Assembly (NCBI RefSeq): GCF_031846485.1
Contig: NZ_JAVRHQ010000007.1
Location: 94,903 to 158,902 of the forward strand
Reading direction: 5' to 3'
From: Autumnicola tepida
GTDB taxonomy: Bacteria > Bacteroidota > Bacteroidia > Flavobacteriales > Flavobacteriaceae
Length of the DNA stretch: 64,000 nt
Shown here one piece after another: positions 34,587 to 43,761 of this stretch (the first letter of the stretch is position 1; every line of letters starts with the position of its first letter). The notes below the pieces were generated by a model that saw nothing but the letters and a program-made list of their open reading frames with translations, made no database searches and was not told the origin of the DNA. The translations under genes and the position numbers were made by a program.

Positions 34587-37517
34587 ATGAAAATTAAAAA
34601 TTATTTATGGGTGTTGTTTTTATTGGTATTAGGTTCAACTTGGGCCCAGGATGGTGAAATATCCGGGACCGTTTTTGATGCCAATACTAATTTACCCTTA
34701 CCTGGTGCCAACGTTTTAGTTAAGAATTCGAACCGTGGCACACAAACAGATTTTGACGGGAATTTTACCTTACAAGCTTCCACGGGGGAAACCCTTGTGA
34801 TTTCTTTCCTTGGGTACGTCAATAAAGAAATTTTACTGGAAGGGCAAGAGAATCTTCAAATCGCCCTGGCCGAAGATGAACAGGCGCTGGGAGAAGTAGT
34901 TGTGGTAGGATACGGTAGCCAGCAAAAAAGGGATATTACGGGTTCTGTATCTACCGTTGATGAAGAAGCCTTCGATGACCGCCCCAATACCCAGGTCGGG
35001 GCTCTATTACAGGGAAAGGCTGCCGGGGTACAGGTGGTTTCGGGTTCAGGAAAACCCTCTTCAGGGTTTAATATCCGTATAAGAGGTACAAACTCCATCA
35101 ACGCCAGCAGTGAACCGCTTTATGTGGTAGACGGGGTCCCAACCACCGATACCCGTTCCCTTAACCCGGCTGATATCGAAAATATTTCGATTTTAAAAGA
35201 TGCCGCTTCTGCAGCAATTTATGGGGCGCAGGGAGCTAATGGGGTTGTGCTTATAACTACTAAAAAAGGTAGCTCAGGAAAACCACGTCTCAGCTTCGAT
35301 ACCTATGTGGGCGTTTCACAGGTCTGGAATACCCTGCCGGTTTTAAACAGTGAGCAATATCGAGACCTCATGACAGAACTCGGTAGAAATACAGACTGGA
35401 GCCAGTACACGGAAAATACGGACTGGCAAAATGTGATCTTTAAAGATGGCCTGTCTAACAACTACCAATTGTCCATGTCCGGTAAAAATGAAGGCACCTC
35501 CTATTATCTTTCAGGCGGATATACTAAGCAGGAAGGTGCTGTGAGAAGTTCAGAAATGGAACGCTATAACTTTAAAATAAATTTTTCTCAGGAAGTTACC
35601 GACTGGCTGGAGATGGGTACCAACCTGGCGTATACCCATTATTCTGATGTTGATGTAACAGACAATACCAGCGTAAACAGCGGGGGTGTACTTCTAGGAG
35701 TTTTATCAACCCCTCCAAATATTGGAATATATAATGCGGATGGTACTTTTACAAGTAATCCTTTCCAGGATTGGGAAAACCCCGTCGCTTCCACAGATGG
35801 AGCTCAAAGAGGTTACGTGAACCAGCGATTACTGGGAAATGTTTATGCCGAGATTAAATTCTTTGATGACCTTACTTTTAAATCCAATATAGGAACGGAT
35901 TATAGTAATGCGCATTACGATTATTTCCTGGATCCTTTCAGGACCAGCTACGGCAGGGCCATGAACGGGATAGGAAGGTATAATACCAACCTTACAAACT
36001 ATTACATCTTTGATAATACGTTAAACTATACTGCAAAGTTTGGAAATCATAATATTGAAGCCCTTGTAGGTTCTGTTTATCAAAAATACAAGTGGGAGAA
36101 CAGTACTCTCGAAAGAAGGAATTTTGCAAGTGACGAGATCACCACCCCTAATGCAGGTTCTGAATTGATCGCAGGCTCTGCCGATAAAGCTGAAAAAGCA
36201 AATGCTTCTTTTCTGGCCAGGTTGAATTACAACTTTAATGACAAGTACCTTTTAACGGCTAATTTCAGGGCTGACGGTTCCAGTAATTTTGGACCGGGAG
36301 AAAGATGGGGGTATTTTCCTTCCTTCTCCGCAGGATGGAGAATCTCCAATGAATCTTTCATGGAAGAAAGCAATACTATTTCTGACCTCAAATTAAGGGC
36401 TGGATGGGGATTGGTTGGAAACGATCAAATTGGCAACTACGCCTATTTTGGAAGAGTGGGAAGCGGTGGAAATTACCCTATTGGAGGTATAGTAATGCCT
36501 GGTACCTATCCGGCTTCAATAGAAAATGAAAATTTGAAGTGGGAAGAGTCCGAACAGGTGAACGTTGGGCTTGATATTTCGTTTCTTCATAACAGGATTA
36601 GCTTTACAGCCGATGCTTACCTGAAGAATACACGGGATCTGCTTCTTAACGCTCCTTTGCCTAGGTCTACCGGTTTCGATAATGCCATCCAGAATATTGG
36701 CCAGTTGAGAAACAAAGGTCTGGAATTTCAGCTTAATAGTTTTAATACCCAGGGAGCATTTGAATGGCAGACTAATCTCAACATCTCCTTTAACCGCAAC
36801 GAGGTGGTGGATATTGTAGGCCAGGAAATCTTAACAGGATCAATTGCCGGGAGAGGAGAAGTAAGCCTTGTGAGGGAAGGACAACCTCTTGGCTCATTCT
36901 ATGGATACATCTGGGGCGGCGTAGATCCTGAAACCGGAATGGCTTATTACATTAACAATGAAGGTGAGTCGACTTTTGAACCTTCCGCGGATGATCGTAC
37001 TATTATAGGAAATGCAAATCCGAATTTCATCTATGGTATTACCAACACCTTTTCTTACAGAGATTTTGGACTTTCCGTCTTTCTGCAGGGGTCGCAGGGC
37101 AACGATATCTTCAATGCTACAAGAATAGAGACTGAAGGAATGATTGATTCTAAAAACCAATCAGCTGCCGTGCTGGACAGATGGAGAGCACCTGGTGATG
37201 TAACCGATATTCCAAGGGCAATTGCAGGAAATACCGATAATTCAAGGTTATCCACAAGATTTGTGGAAGACGGTTCCTATTTGAGAATGAAAGCCTTAAC
37301 TCTAAGCTACAATCTTCCGGAATCTTTAATCAACAAGATGAGCATGCAGAATGTGAAGCTATATGCCACGGGAGAAAATCTATTCACTATTACAGATTAT
37401 TCCGGTTTTGATCCTGAAGTAAATGCGTTCGGAGGAAGTAACACCACTTTGGGTGTGGATTACGGTACTTATCCCCAAACCAGAAATTTGATACTTGGAC
37501 TTAATCTTACTTTTTAA
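34587..37517 (+). CDS. SusC-family TonB-dependent outer-membrane transporter (PUL B)
   Basis: A 976-residue outer-membrane protein that imports oligosaccharides with its SusD partner. The signal peptide ends at GSTWAQ. A carboxypeptidase-regulatory-like domain follows (ISGTVFDANTNLPLPGANV ... DFDGNFTLQAS). Then come a TonB box-like segment (EVVVVGYGSQ), the plug (AGVQVVSGSGKPSSGFNIRI, PLYVVDGVP, ISILKDAASAAIYGAQGANG) and the beta barrel to the terminal GLNLTF. The frame opens upstream at TTG 34503, but ATG 34587 directly precedes the signal peptide. It is 12 bp ahead of susD. Confidence 0.95.
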   Translation: MKIKNYLWVLFLLVLGSTWAQDGEISGTVFDANTNLPLPGANVLVKNSNRGTQTDFDGNFTLQASTGETLVISFLGYVNKEILLEGQENLQIALAEDEQALGEVVVVGYGSQQKRDITGSVSTVDEEAFDDRPNTQVGALLQGKAAGVQVVSGSGKPSSGFNIRIRGTNSINASSEPLYVVDGVPTTDTRSLNPADIENISILKDAASAAIYGAQGANGVVLITTKKGSSGKPRLSFDTYVGVSQVWNTLPVLNSEQYRDLMTELGRNTDWSQYTENTDWQNVIFKDGLSNNYQLSMSGKNEGTSYYLSGGYTKQEGAVRSSEMERYNFKINFSQEVTDWLEMGTNLAYTHYSDVDVTDNTSVNSGGVLLGVLSTPPNIGIYNADGTFTSNPFQDWENPVASTDGAQRGYVNQRLLGNVYAEIKFFDDLTFKSNIGTDYSNAHYDYFLDPFRTSYGRAMNGIGRYNTNLTNYYIFDNTLNYTAKFGNHNIEALVGSVYQKYKWENSTLERRNFASDEITTPNAGSELIAGSADKAEKANASFLARLNYNFNDKYLLTANFRADGSSNFGPGERWGYFPSFSAGWRISNESFMEESNTISDLKLRAGWGLVGNDQIGNYAYFGRVGSGGNYPIGGIVMPGTYPASIENENLKWEESEQVNVGLDISFLHNRISFTADAYLKNTRDLLLNAPLPRSTGFDNAIQNIGQLRNKGLEFQLNSFNTQGAFEWQTNLNISFNRNEVVDIVGQEILTGSIAGRGEVSLVREGQPLGSFYGYIWGGVDPETGMAYYINNEGESTFEPSADDRTIIGNANPNFIYGITNTFSYRDFGLSVFLQGSQGNDIFNATRIETEGMIDSKNQSAAVLDRWRAPGDVTDIPRAIAGNTDNSRLSTRFVEDGSYLRMKALTLSYNLPESLINKMSMQNVKLYATGENLFTITDYSGFDPEVNAFGGSNTTLGVDYGTYPQTRNLILGLNLTF

Positions 37518-37529
37518 AAATTGATTGTC

Positions 37530-39017
37530 ATGAAAATTATAAACTTTAAGAAATATCTTTTCGGGCTTGTTTTAGCAGCCAGCTTAACTGCCTGTGATGA
37601 TGAACTTGATCTTCAGCCTATTTCTGAAGAAACAGTAGACAACGCTTATTCTACCGGCACTCAGCTTGAAGCTGCACTTACCGGGGTTTACGAATCTTTC
37701 CAGTCTAACGACTATTATGTTTGGGACAGGGTGCTGTTTGAGGATGTGAGATCAGATAACGCATATGCCGGTGGGGATAACCCCGAAATATTCCAGATGG
37801 ATGAGATTGATATTTCTACTACCAACAGCAGGGTTTTCAATGCCTGGTCTGCCATTTACAATGCCATATCCAAGGCAAACCTGGTAATAGAAAGAGCCCC
37901 TCAGATCGAGCAGGATATTACTGAACAACAACGCGAGCGATTTATCGGTCAGGCGCTTTTCCTTAGAGCTTTCCATTATTATAACCTGGTAAAATTATGG
38001 GGAGGCGTTCCTCTTATCACCGAGACTATTAAGTCTACTGATCCTTCAGAAGTAAGAATCCCGCGCAATTCAAAAGAAGAAGTGTATGCACAAATCATAA
38101 GCGATCTTGAAATGGCTGTAGAAATGCTCCCGGATACTTACGGGGATGATGCCAGTATAAACAAAGCCCGTGCAACCAAAGGAGCTGCAAACGCATTGTT
38201 GGCCAAGGTATATGCCCAAAAGCCCAGCCCTGATTATGCCGCTGTCTTGGAATATGCAAATGAGGTAATCAATAGCCCGGCAAATTATGAATTGTTGGAT
38301 AATTATGATTTTCTGTTTGACGGCAATCACTACAACAACAGCGAATCTATCCTTGAAGTGCAATATCTTGGCGGAGACGAGGGAACCTGGGGACCACAAA
38401 TGCACCTTCCTCCCTCTATAAGCGGAGATACCTGGAGAAAATTTGTTACTCCTTCCTTAGACCTTGTTGCTGCGTTTGATTCAGAAAATGATGAGATAAG
38501 AAAAGATGCCACCATACTATTTGAATCCGTGCCCTGGATTGATGAATACTGGGGAAATTCGCCCAACAGCAGTGTACCTTTTGCCTATAAATGGAGAAAT
38601 GCCAGTGGCTGGGCCAGCGCAGACGATATTTATCTTTTACGCCTTGCCGATATTATGCTTATGAAAGCTGAAGCTCTAAACGAATTAGGAAGGCCGGGCG
38701 AAGCTGCCGGTGTGGTAGACGTTATTCGCGAAAGGGTAGATTTACCACCCCTTACAGATGCCGAAACTGCTTCAACAGAAAGCATGCGTGATGCAATTTT
38801 GAAAGAGAGAAGGTTGGAACTGGCATTGGAAGCCGAGAGGTGGAGTGACCTGGTAAGATATAATGTCGCGGTGGAGACCATGAACAGTGTAGACGATGTG
38901 GACCTCAGGGACAATCAGCCTGTGGATTACAACATGACGCAGGATGAAGTGCTGCTTCCAATTCCGCAGAATGAAATAAACCGTAATCCCCAGTTAACTC
39001 AAAATCCCGGCTATTAA
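37530..39017 (+). CDS. SusD-family glycan-binding lipoprotein (PUL B)
   Basis: A 495-residue lipoprotein (lipobox SLTAC) with the SusD pattern: DELDLQPISEETVDNAYSTG near the N-terminus, ERFIGQALFLRAFHYYNLVK in the TPR-like helices, LADIMLMKAEALNEL, LKERRLELALEAERWSDLVR and the terminal NRNPQLTQNPGY. It binds the glycan at the cell surface and hands it to SusC. It is only distantly like the SusD proteins of the two flanking loci, in line with a different substrate. ATG 37530 is taken as the start; a TTG lies in frame at 37521. Confidence 0.95.
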   Translation: MKIINFKKYLFGLVLAASLTACDDELDLQPISEETVDNAYSTGTQLEAALTGVYESFQSNDYYVWDRVLFEDVRSDNAYAGGDNPEIFQMDEIDISTTNSRVFNAWSAIYNAISKANLVIERAPQIEQDITEQQRERFIGQALFLRAFHYYNLVKLWGGVPLITETIKSTDPSEVRIPRNSKEEVYAQIISDLEMAVEMLPDTYGDDASINKARATKGAANALLAKVYAQKPSPDYAAVLEYANEVINSPANYELLDNYDFLFDGNHYNNSESILEVQYLGGDEGTWGPQMHLPPSISGDTWRKFVTPSLDLVAAFDSENDEIRKDATILFESVPWIDEYWGNSPNSSVPFAYKWRNASGWASADDIYLLRLADIMLMKAEALNELGRPGEAAGVVDVIRERVDLPPLTDAETASTESMRDAILKERRLELALEAERWSDLVRYNVAVETMNSVDDVDLRDNQPVDYNMTQDEVLLPIPQNEINRNPQLTQNPGY

Positions 39018-39020
39018 TAA

Positions 39021-40496
39021 ATGTATGTTATGCAGATAAGATTAAAAAAATATGTAATACTTGCAGCAGGACTGGGAATTCTTTCCCTTTCCTGTTCTGG
39101 TGACGACGAACCAACATACGAACCTCCTGCGCCACCTGCTCCTGTTGGTGAAGTAGTGGGCCAGGCCAAAATATGGACCACCACCGGCACAGGTTCCAAA
39201 CTGCTTGGCAGGCAGGATGATGTGGATATTTACGATAGTACAGAAGGTGAAAATCCAAGTATAACTGTAGATGCTTCACAGCAGTATCAGGAAATAGAAG
39301 GTTTTGGCGCGGCGCTTACCGGCTCATCCGCCTACGTGATCAACAGGATGGATGCAAATCAAAAAAATGCTCTGCTTACAGATCTTTTTGATCCTGAAAC
39401 CGGTATAGGCCTTAGTTATTTAAGATTGACTATGGGGGCTTCAGATTTTTCGCTAAGTGATTTTACTTATAATGATGTTCCCCAGGGCCAACAGGACCCC
39501 GATCTTAGTGAATTCTCCATTGCTGAAGATGAGAAACACGTTATTCCGGTATTAAAAGATATTCTGCAAATTTCTTCAGATGTTGGCATTATGGCAAGCC
39601 CCTGGAGTGCTCCGGCCTGGATGAAAACCAGCCAGTCCCTGTACGGTGGCAGCCTGGAAGAAAGATGGTATGACACTTATGCCGATTATTTTGTAAAATA
39701 TATAGACGCTTATGCTTCGCAGGGAATTGAAGTTAACGCGGTAACCCCGCAAAATGAACCGCTTCACGAAGCAGGATATCCCACGATGAAGATGGAAGCT
39801 GCCGCGCAGGCCAGTTTTATAAAAAACAGTTTAGGCCCTACTTTCGAAGAGCAGGGAATCAATACCAAAATTATCGCTTACGATCATAATTTCGATGAAC
39901 CGGGTTATCCCATAGCCGTGCTTTCAGATGAAGAAGCTTATGAATATGTGGACGGTGTCGCTTTTCATGCCTATGCCGGGAATGTTTCTGCCATGGGAGA
40001 AGTGCATGAGGCATTCCCCGATAAAGGCTTGTACTTCACTGAAGTCTCTGGAGGGGAATGGGCTACGGGATTTGCAGAGAACCTAAAATGGAATATGAGA
40101 AATATCCTTATAGGAACTACTAAAAACTGGTCTAAAACAGCTCTTTTCTGGAACCTCGCTTTGAACGAAAGTTTTGGCCCCACCAATAATGGGTGTGAAG
40201 ATTGCCGCGGGGTGGTAACTGTTTCCGGTTCAGGAGAAATTGATAAAAATGTAGAATATTATTCTCTTGCTCATTTTTCGAAGTTTATAAGGCCAGGGGC
40301 TCATCGTATTTCTTCAACAGAATTTGACAGCAGCACAGGTTTGCAAAGCGTTGCTTTTCAGAATACTGACGGCAGTCTGGTACTGGTGGTGCTAAACGAT
40401 TCGGGTTCAACAAAAAGTTTTTCTGTAATAAATGAGGAAGAAAGTTTTAGCAGTAGCCTGGAAGCCAATTCGGTTCAGACAATTGTTTGGGAATAA
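39021..40496 (+). CDS. GH30 glycosidase, surface lipoprotein (first copy)
   Basis: A 491-residue lipoprotein (lipobox LSLSC, then an acidic/Pro-rich linker to about residue 45, typical of surface-exposed lipoproteins). GH30 features: EIEGFGAALTGSSAYV, SPWSAPAWMK, the acid/base Glu246 in TPQNEPLHEAG and the nucleophile Glu341 in LYFTEVSGGEW. The pattern is that of the glucosylceramidase / endo-beta-1,6-glucanase branch of GH30. With SusC/SusD, SusE and GH3 the locus matches characterised beta-1,6-glucan PULs in composition, so endo-beta-1,6-glucanase is the leading guess. It begins 3 bp after the susD stop. A second possible start lies at 39030. Confidence 0.92.
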   Translation: MYVMQIRLKKYVILAAGLGILSLSCSGDDEPTYEPPAPPAPVGEVVGQAKIWTTTGTGSKLLGRQDDVDIYDSTEGENPSITVDASQQYQEIEGFGAALTGSSAYVINRMDANQKNALLTDLFDPETGIGLSYLRLTMGASDFSLSDFTYNDVPQGQQDPDLSEFSIAEDEKHVIPVLKDILQISSDVGIMASPWSAPAWMKTSQSLYGGSLEERWYDTYADYFVKYIDAYASQGIEVNAVTPQNEPLHEAGYPTMKMEAAAQASFIKNSLGPTFEEQGINTKIIAYDHNFDEPGYPIAVLSDEEAYEYVDGVAFHAYAGNVSAMGEVHEAFPDKGLYFTEVSGGEWATGFAENLKWNMRNILIGTTKNWSKTALFWNLALNESFGPTNNGCEDCRGVVTVSGSGEIDKNVEYYSLAHFSKFIRPGAHRISSTEFDSSTGLQSVAFQNTDGSLVLVVLNDSGSTKSFSVINEEESFSSSLEANSVQTIVWE

Positions 40497-40516
40497 AAAA
40501 TTAAATACCATTAAAA

Positions 40517-42256
40517 ATGAAAAATTTAAAGATATTATTTGGTGCTTTTCTCGCACTCGTTCTTATGGTCTCCTGTGAAGAGGAAGACAACCTGGATCCA
40601 ATAGGACAATGGGATCTGGATGCCCCGCTTTTGACCTCAGCCCAGGAAACTATCATCTTAGATGAAGATCTGCCCTCCAAGCCTGTAACTTTTAACTGGG
40701 AGCCGGCAGTCTCCAGCGAAAGATACCAGGTGCGTTATACTGTGGTTATCGATACTGCAGGCAGTGAAAATTACGGCACCCCGCTTTTAAGCAAAGTTTC
40801 AGAAAACGGAGGTAAGGATACTCAGGTGAGTTTCACTGCTTCCGAAATAGACCTGGCACTTTCTTATGCCGGTTACGGGGCAGATTCAGATGCCGAATTA
40901 GAAGTTGCGGTGCTGGCAAGAAGTATAGATAAAATAGCTACGGATGCACAGAACATTACCGTACATCGCTTTGAAACTGAATACAAGCCACAACAGCTCT
41001 ATCTTAGCGGAACGGCCACAGAGGGTGGAAACGAGATGGCCCAGGCTATTCCAATGCGTGCCATGGAAAATGCCGATGGTAACCTAACCTATCAGTTCGA
41101 AGCCTATACGCACTTGGAAGCGGGGGAAAGCTTTAGGTTATACAGTAACCAGCAAATGCCTGCGCATGTGTATGGAGGAAGTGAGGGAGAACTTGTGAAA
41201 AACGGGGATCCTATTACCGTGGAAGAAACAGGGGAATACCGCCTTACGGCCGATCTTGAGAATCACACTTATAACCTTCTAAAGATTGATTACCTCAGTG
41301 TTGTGGGAGATGTAATTCCTAATGGCTGGGGAGGCGACGAGGCTTTGGAATACCAGGGCAACGGCGTTTGGCAAAGGCAGATGTACCTTCAGACTCCCGA
41401 AAGTGGCCAGGGTGGATTTGTTTTAAGGCTAAATGGAAACTGGGAATACCTCCTTAAGCGAATTGCCGGCACTCAAAATCAATTATACATGGAATCCCAG
41501 GCGGGTGACGCAGGAGTGTCGGTGGAAGATATTCCGTTGGCTTCCGCAGGAAATTATACCGTTACTGTAGATCTTTCAGGAGACACCTATACCTACAGCC
41601 TGGAAGCAGACCAAACCAGCACTCCCCCATCTGATACACCTGAAGCATTGTACCTACTGGCAAACGGGGAAATCGTTGCTACTTTCCAGAAGGATGGAGA
41701 TGTATTTAGCTCAGGTTCTTTCCTTCCCTTACAGGCTGAAGTTGCATATCAGCTTAACAGTGCTGAAGATGGCAGCGGAACATCCTATACGCTTGACGGG
41801 GCCATAGGGGAAACCTCAAATCCTGATGGTGATGTAGTGAATGGAAACCTGGCAATCCTGGAAGGAGAAGGTGATGTAATGGTAGCAAGAGATCAGGCTT
41901 ATCAGTTAAAACTGGATTTCTCTACCGGAATGGCTAACTGGAAACATTATAATATTAAACTTTTCCATTGGGATGAAGCCGGAGGAGGCTGGGATAGCCG
42001 TGATGAATTTTTAATGACTTATGTACATCCTTTACAATATACCACTACAAGGAATTTGGAAGCGGGATATGCTATGAAATTCAATTCACCATGGGAAGTT
42101 CAGTTGGGAGCAGATGACCCTACTGCAATGTCCGGAACTATGACCAACAACGGGGGTTCCAATTTTCAAAATATTACTACTTCCGGCACCTATGAAGTGA
42201 ATATTGAAGTCTCTGAAAACTACGAGACAGGAACCTATGAATTTATAACCCAATAA
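40517..42256 (+). CDS. SusE/SusF-like glycan-binding lipoprotein
   Basis: A 579-residue lipoprotein (signal ending LMVSC, then Glu/Asp-rich residues that favour surface export). An N-terminal SusE-type Ig-like domain (PVTFNWEPAVSSERYQVRYT) is followed by tandem carbohydrate-binding-like repeats of about 100 residues, each with an LxLSG/LxVVGD start and an aromatic cluster (for example GGWGGDEALEYQGNGVWQRQ-type segments around residue 270). Such proteins bind glycan at the outer membrane without cleaving it. It sits between the two GH30 genes. A strong terminator follows directly at 42278-42305. Confidence 0.88.
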   Translation: MKNLKILFGAFLALVLMVSCEEEDNLDPIGQWDLDAPLLTSAQETIILDEDLPSKPVTFNWEPAVSSERYQVRYTVVIDTAGSENYGTPLLSKVSENGGKDTQVSFTASEIDLALSYAGYGADSDAELEVAVLARSIDKIATDAQNITVHRFETEYKPQQLYLSGTATEGGNEMAQAIPMRAMENADGNLTYQFEAYTHLEAGESFRLYSNQQMPAHVYGGSEGELVKNGDPITVEETGEYRLTADLENHTYNLLKIDYLSVVGDVIPNGWGGDEALEYQGNGVWQRQMYLQTPESGQGGFVLRLNGNWEYLLKRIAGTQNQLYMESQAGDAGVSVEDIPLASAGNYTVTVDLSGDTYTYSLEADQTSTPPSDTPEALYLLANGEIVATFQKDGDVFSSGSFLPLQAEVAYQLNSAEDGSGTSYTLDGAIGETSNPDGDVVNGNLAILEGEGDVMVARDQAYQLKLDFSTGMANWKHYNIKLFHWDEAGGGWDSRDEFLMTYVHPLQYTTTRNLEAGYAMKFNSPWEVQLGADDPTAMSGTMTNNGGSNFQNITTSGTYEVNIEVSENYETGTYEFITQ

Positions 42257-42277
42257 TTAGCCTTTTTTCAAAATGTA

Positions 42278-42308
42278 AGACTATCCTGGATTTTCAGGAT
42301 AGTCTTTC
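42278..42308 (+). terminator. Rho-independent terminator after susE
   Basis: AGACTATCCTG pairs perfectly with CAGGATAGTCT (11-bp arms, 6-nt loop), followed by TTTC. It lies 21 bp after the susE stop and 16 bp before the second GH30 gene, so it should reduce expression of the last two genes relative to susC-susD-GH30-susE. The T-run is short, so it may only attenuate. Confidence 0.75.
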
Positions 42309-42323
42309 TATACCCCTACTGTT

Positions 42324-43751
42324 ATGCAAACTTGTAAAACAAAAAATCTCAGGCTCTTCTTGTTAATGCTTCTTGTTTCAGGATTCTTTGCCTGTAATCA
42401 AAATAAGACGGAATCTGAAAAAGCCAGTTTATGGTTAACCACTCTGGATAAAAATTCCCTTTTGGAGAAAAAAGAGATTGCGCTTGAAAATAAAAACAAT
42501 GATAATAAAAAGAGTGTCCCAACAGTAACTGTAGATACTTCCCAGACTTTCCAGAAAATGGATGGTTTTGGATACACTTTAACCGGAGGAAGTGCCTTAC
42601 ACCTTAACAAGATGAGCGATTCTGCCAGGACTGCTATTTTACAGGAGCTTTTCGGCACTTCGGAAGATGAATTGGGAGTAAGCTATTTAAGGTTGAGCAT
42701 TGGTGCTTCAGACCTTGATGATAAACCTTTTTCTTATAACGATTTACCTGAAGGGGGAACCGATATGGAACTGGAAAACTTCAGCCTTGCCAATGACACG
42801 CTTAACCTTATTCCTGTATTAAAGGAAATACTTGAAATTGCGCCCGACATCAAAATTCTTGGCTCCCCCTGGTCTCCGCCTGTGTGGATGAAAGACAACA
42901 AGGATACCCGTGGCGGCAGTTTGCTGAAGGAATATTATCCAGCTTACGCGCAATACTTCGTAAAGTACATAAAGGCCATGGATGAGGAAGGGATTACTAT
43001 TGATGCCATTACCATTCAGAACGAACCTTTACATCCCGGGAACAATCCAAGTATGCTGATGCTTCCTGAAGATCAGGCAGATTTTATCAAGAATCACCTG
43101 GGACCTGCCTTTGAAGAGAGTAATATTGATACAAAAATCATCCTTTACGATCATAATGCAGACCGTCCGGGTTATCCCATAAGCATTCTGAATGATCCTG
43201 AAGCTGCCAAGTATGTAGATGGTTCCGCATTCCACCTCTATGGAGGAGAGATCGAAGCCTTGTCTAAAGTGCATGACGCCCATCCTGATAAAAACCTTTA
43301 TTTCACAGAACAGTGGGTTGGAGCCCCGGGTGATTTCACGAAAGAGATGTCCTGGCATACCGAGAATCTGATCATCGGGGCGCCGCGTAACTGGAGCAAA
43401 ACGGTACTGGAATGGAATCTTGCTGCCGATGAGAACCAGCAGCCGCATACAGACAGGGGTGGCTGTGACCGCTGCCTTGGGGCTATTACCATAAATGGAG
43501 ATATGGTTACTAGGGAGCCTGCTTATTACATCATCGGACAGGCTTCAAAGTTTGTACGTCCGGGTTCCGTTCGAGTGGCTTCCAATGAACCCGAAAACAT
43601 TCCGAACGTAGCTTATCGTACTCCTACAGGGAAAATAACCGTCATTTTGCAAAATACTTCTGAAGAGGAGCAATCTGTGAACGTGGAATTAGGAGAAAAA
43701 GAAGTGAATATTCAGCTTAAACCGGGGGCTGTTGGCACCCTGGTATTTTAA
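42324..43751 (+). CDS. GH30 glycosidase, lipoprotein (second copy)
   Basis: A 475-residue lipoprotein (lipobox GFFAC). Same family as the GH30 at 39021, with MDGFGYTLTGGSALHL, SPWSPPVWMK, the acid/base Glu234 in TIQNEPLHPG and the nucleophile Glu329 in LYFTEQWVG. The two copies differ clearly in the loop after the nucleophile (EVSGGEWAT versus EQWVGAPGDF), which suggests different chain-length or side-chain preferences, for example endo versus exo action. It has no long acidic linker after the lipid anchor, so it may face the periplasm. The GH3 gene start lies 10 bp after its stop. Confidence 0.92.
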   Translation: MQTCKTKNLRLFLLMLLVSGFFACNQNKTESEKASLWLTTLDKNSLLEKKEIALENKNNDNKKSVPTVTVDTSQTFQKMDGFGYTLTGGSALHLNKMSDSARTAILQELFGTSEDELGVSYLRLSIGASDLDDKPFSYNDLPEGGTDMELENFSLANDTLNLIPVLKEILEIAPDIKILGSPWSPPVWMKDNKDTRGGSLLKEYYPAYAQYFVKYIKAMDEEGITIDAITIQNEPLHPGNNPSMLMLPEDQADFIKNHLGPAFEESNIDTKIILYDHNADRPGYPISILNDPEAAKYVDGSAFHLYGGEIEALSKVHDAHPDKNLYFTEQWVGAPGDFTKEMSWHTENLIIGAPRNWSKTVLEWNLAADENQQPHTDRGGCDRCLGAITINGDMVTREPAYYIIGQASKFVRPGSVRVASNEPENIPNVAYRTPTGKITVILQNTSEEEQSVNVELGEKEVNIQLKPGAVGTLVF

Positions 43752-43761
43752 AAAAATAAGA

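Noticed and set aside
43029..43448. A 139-codon - strand frame inside the second GH30 gene
   Set aside because: It is antisense to the catalytic region of a well-supported gene and has no independent protein features.
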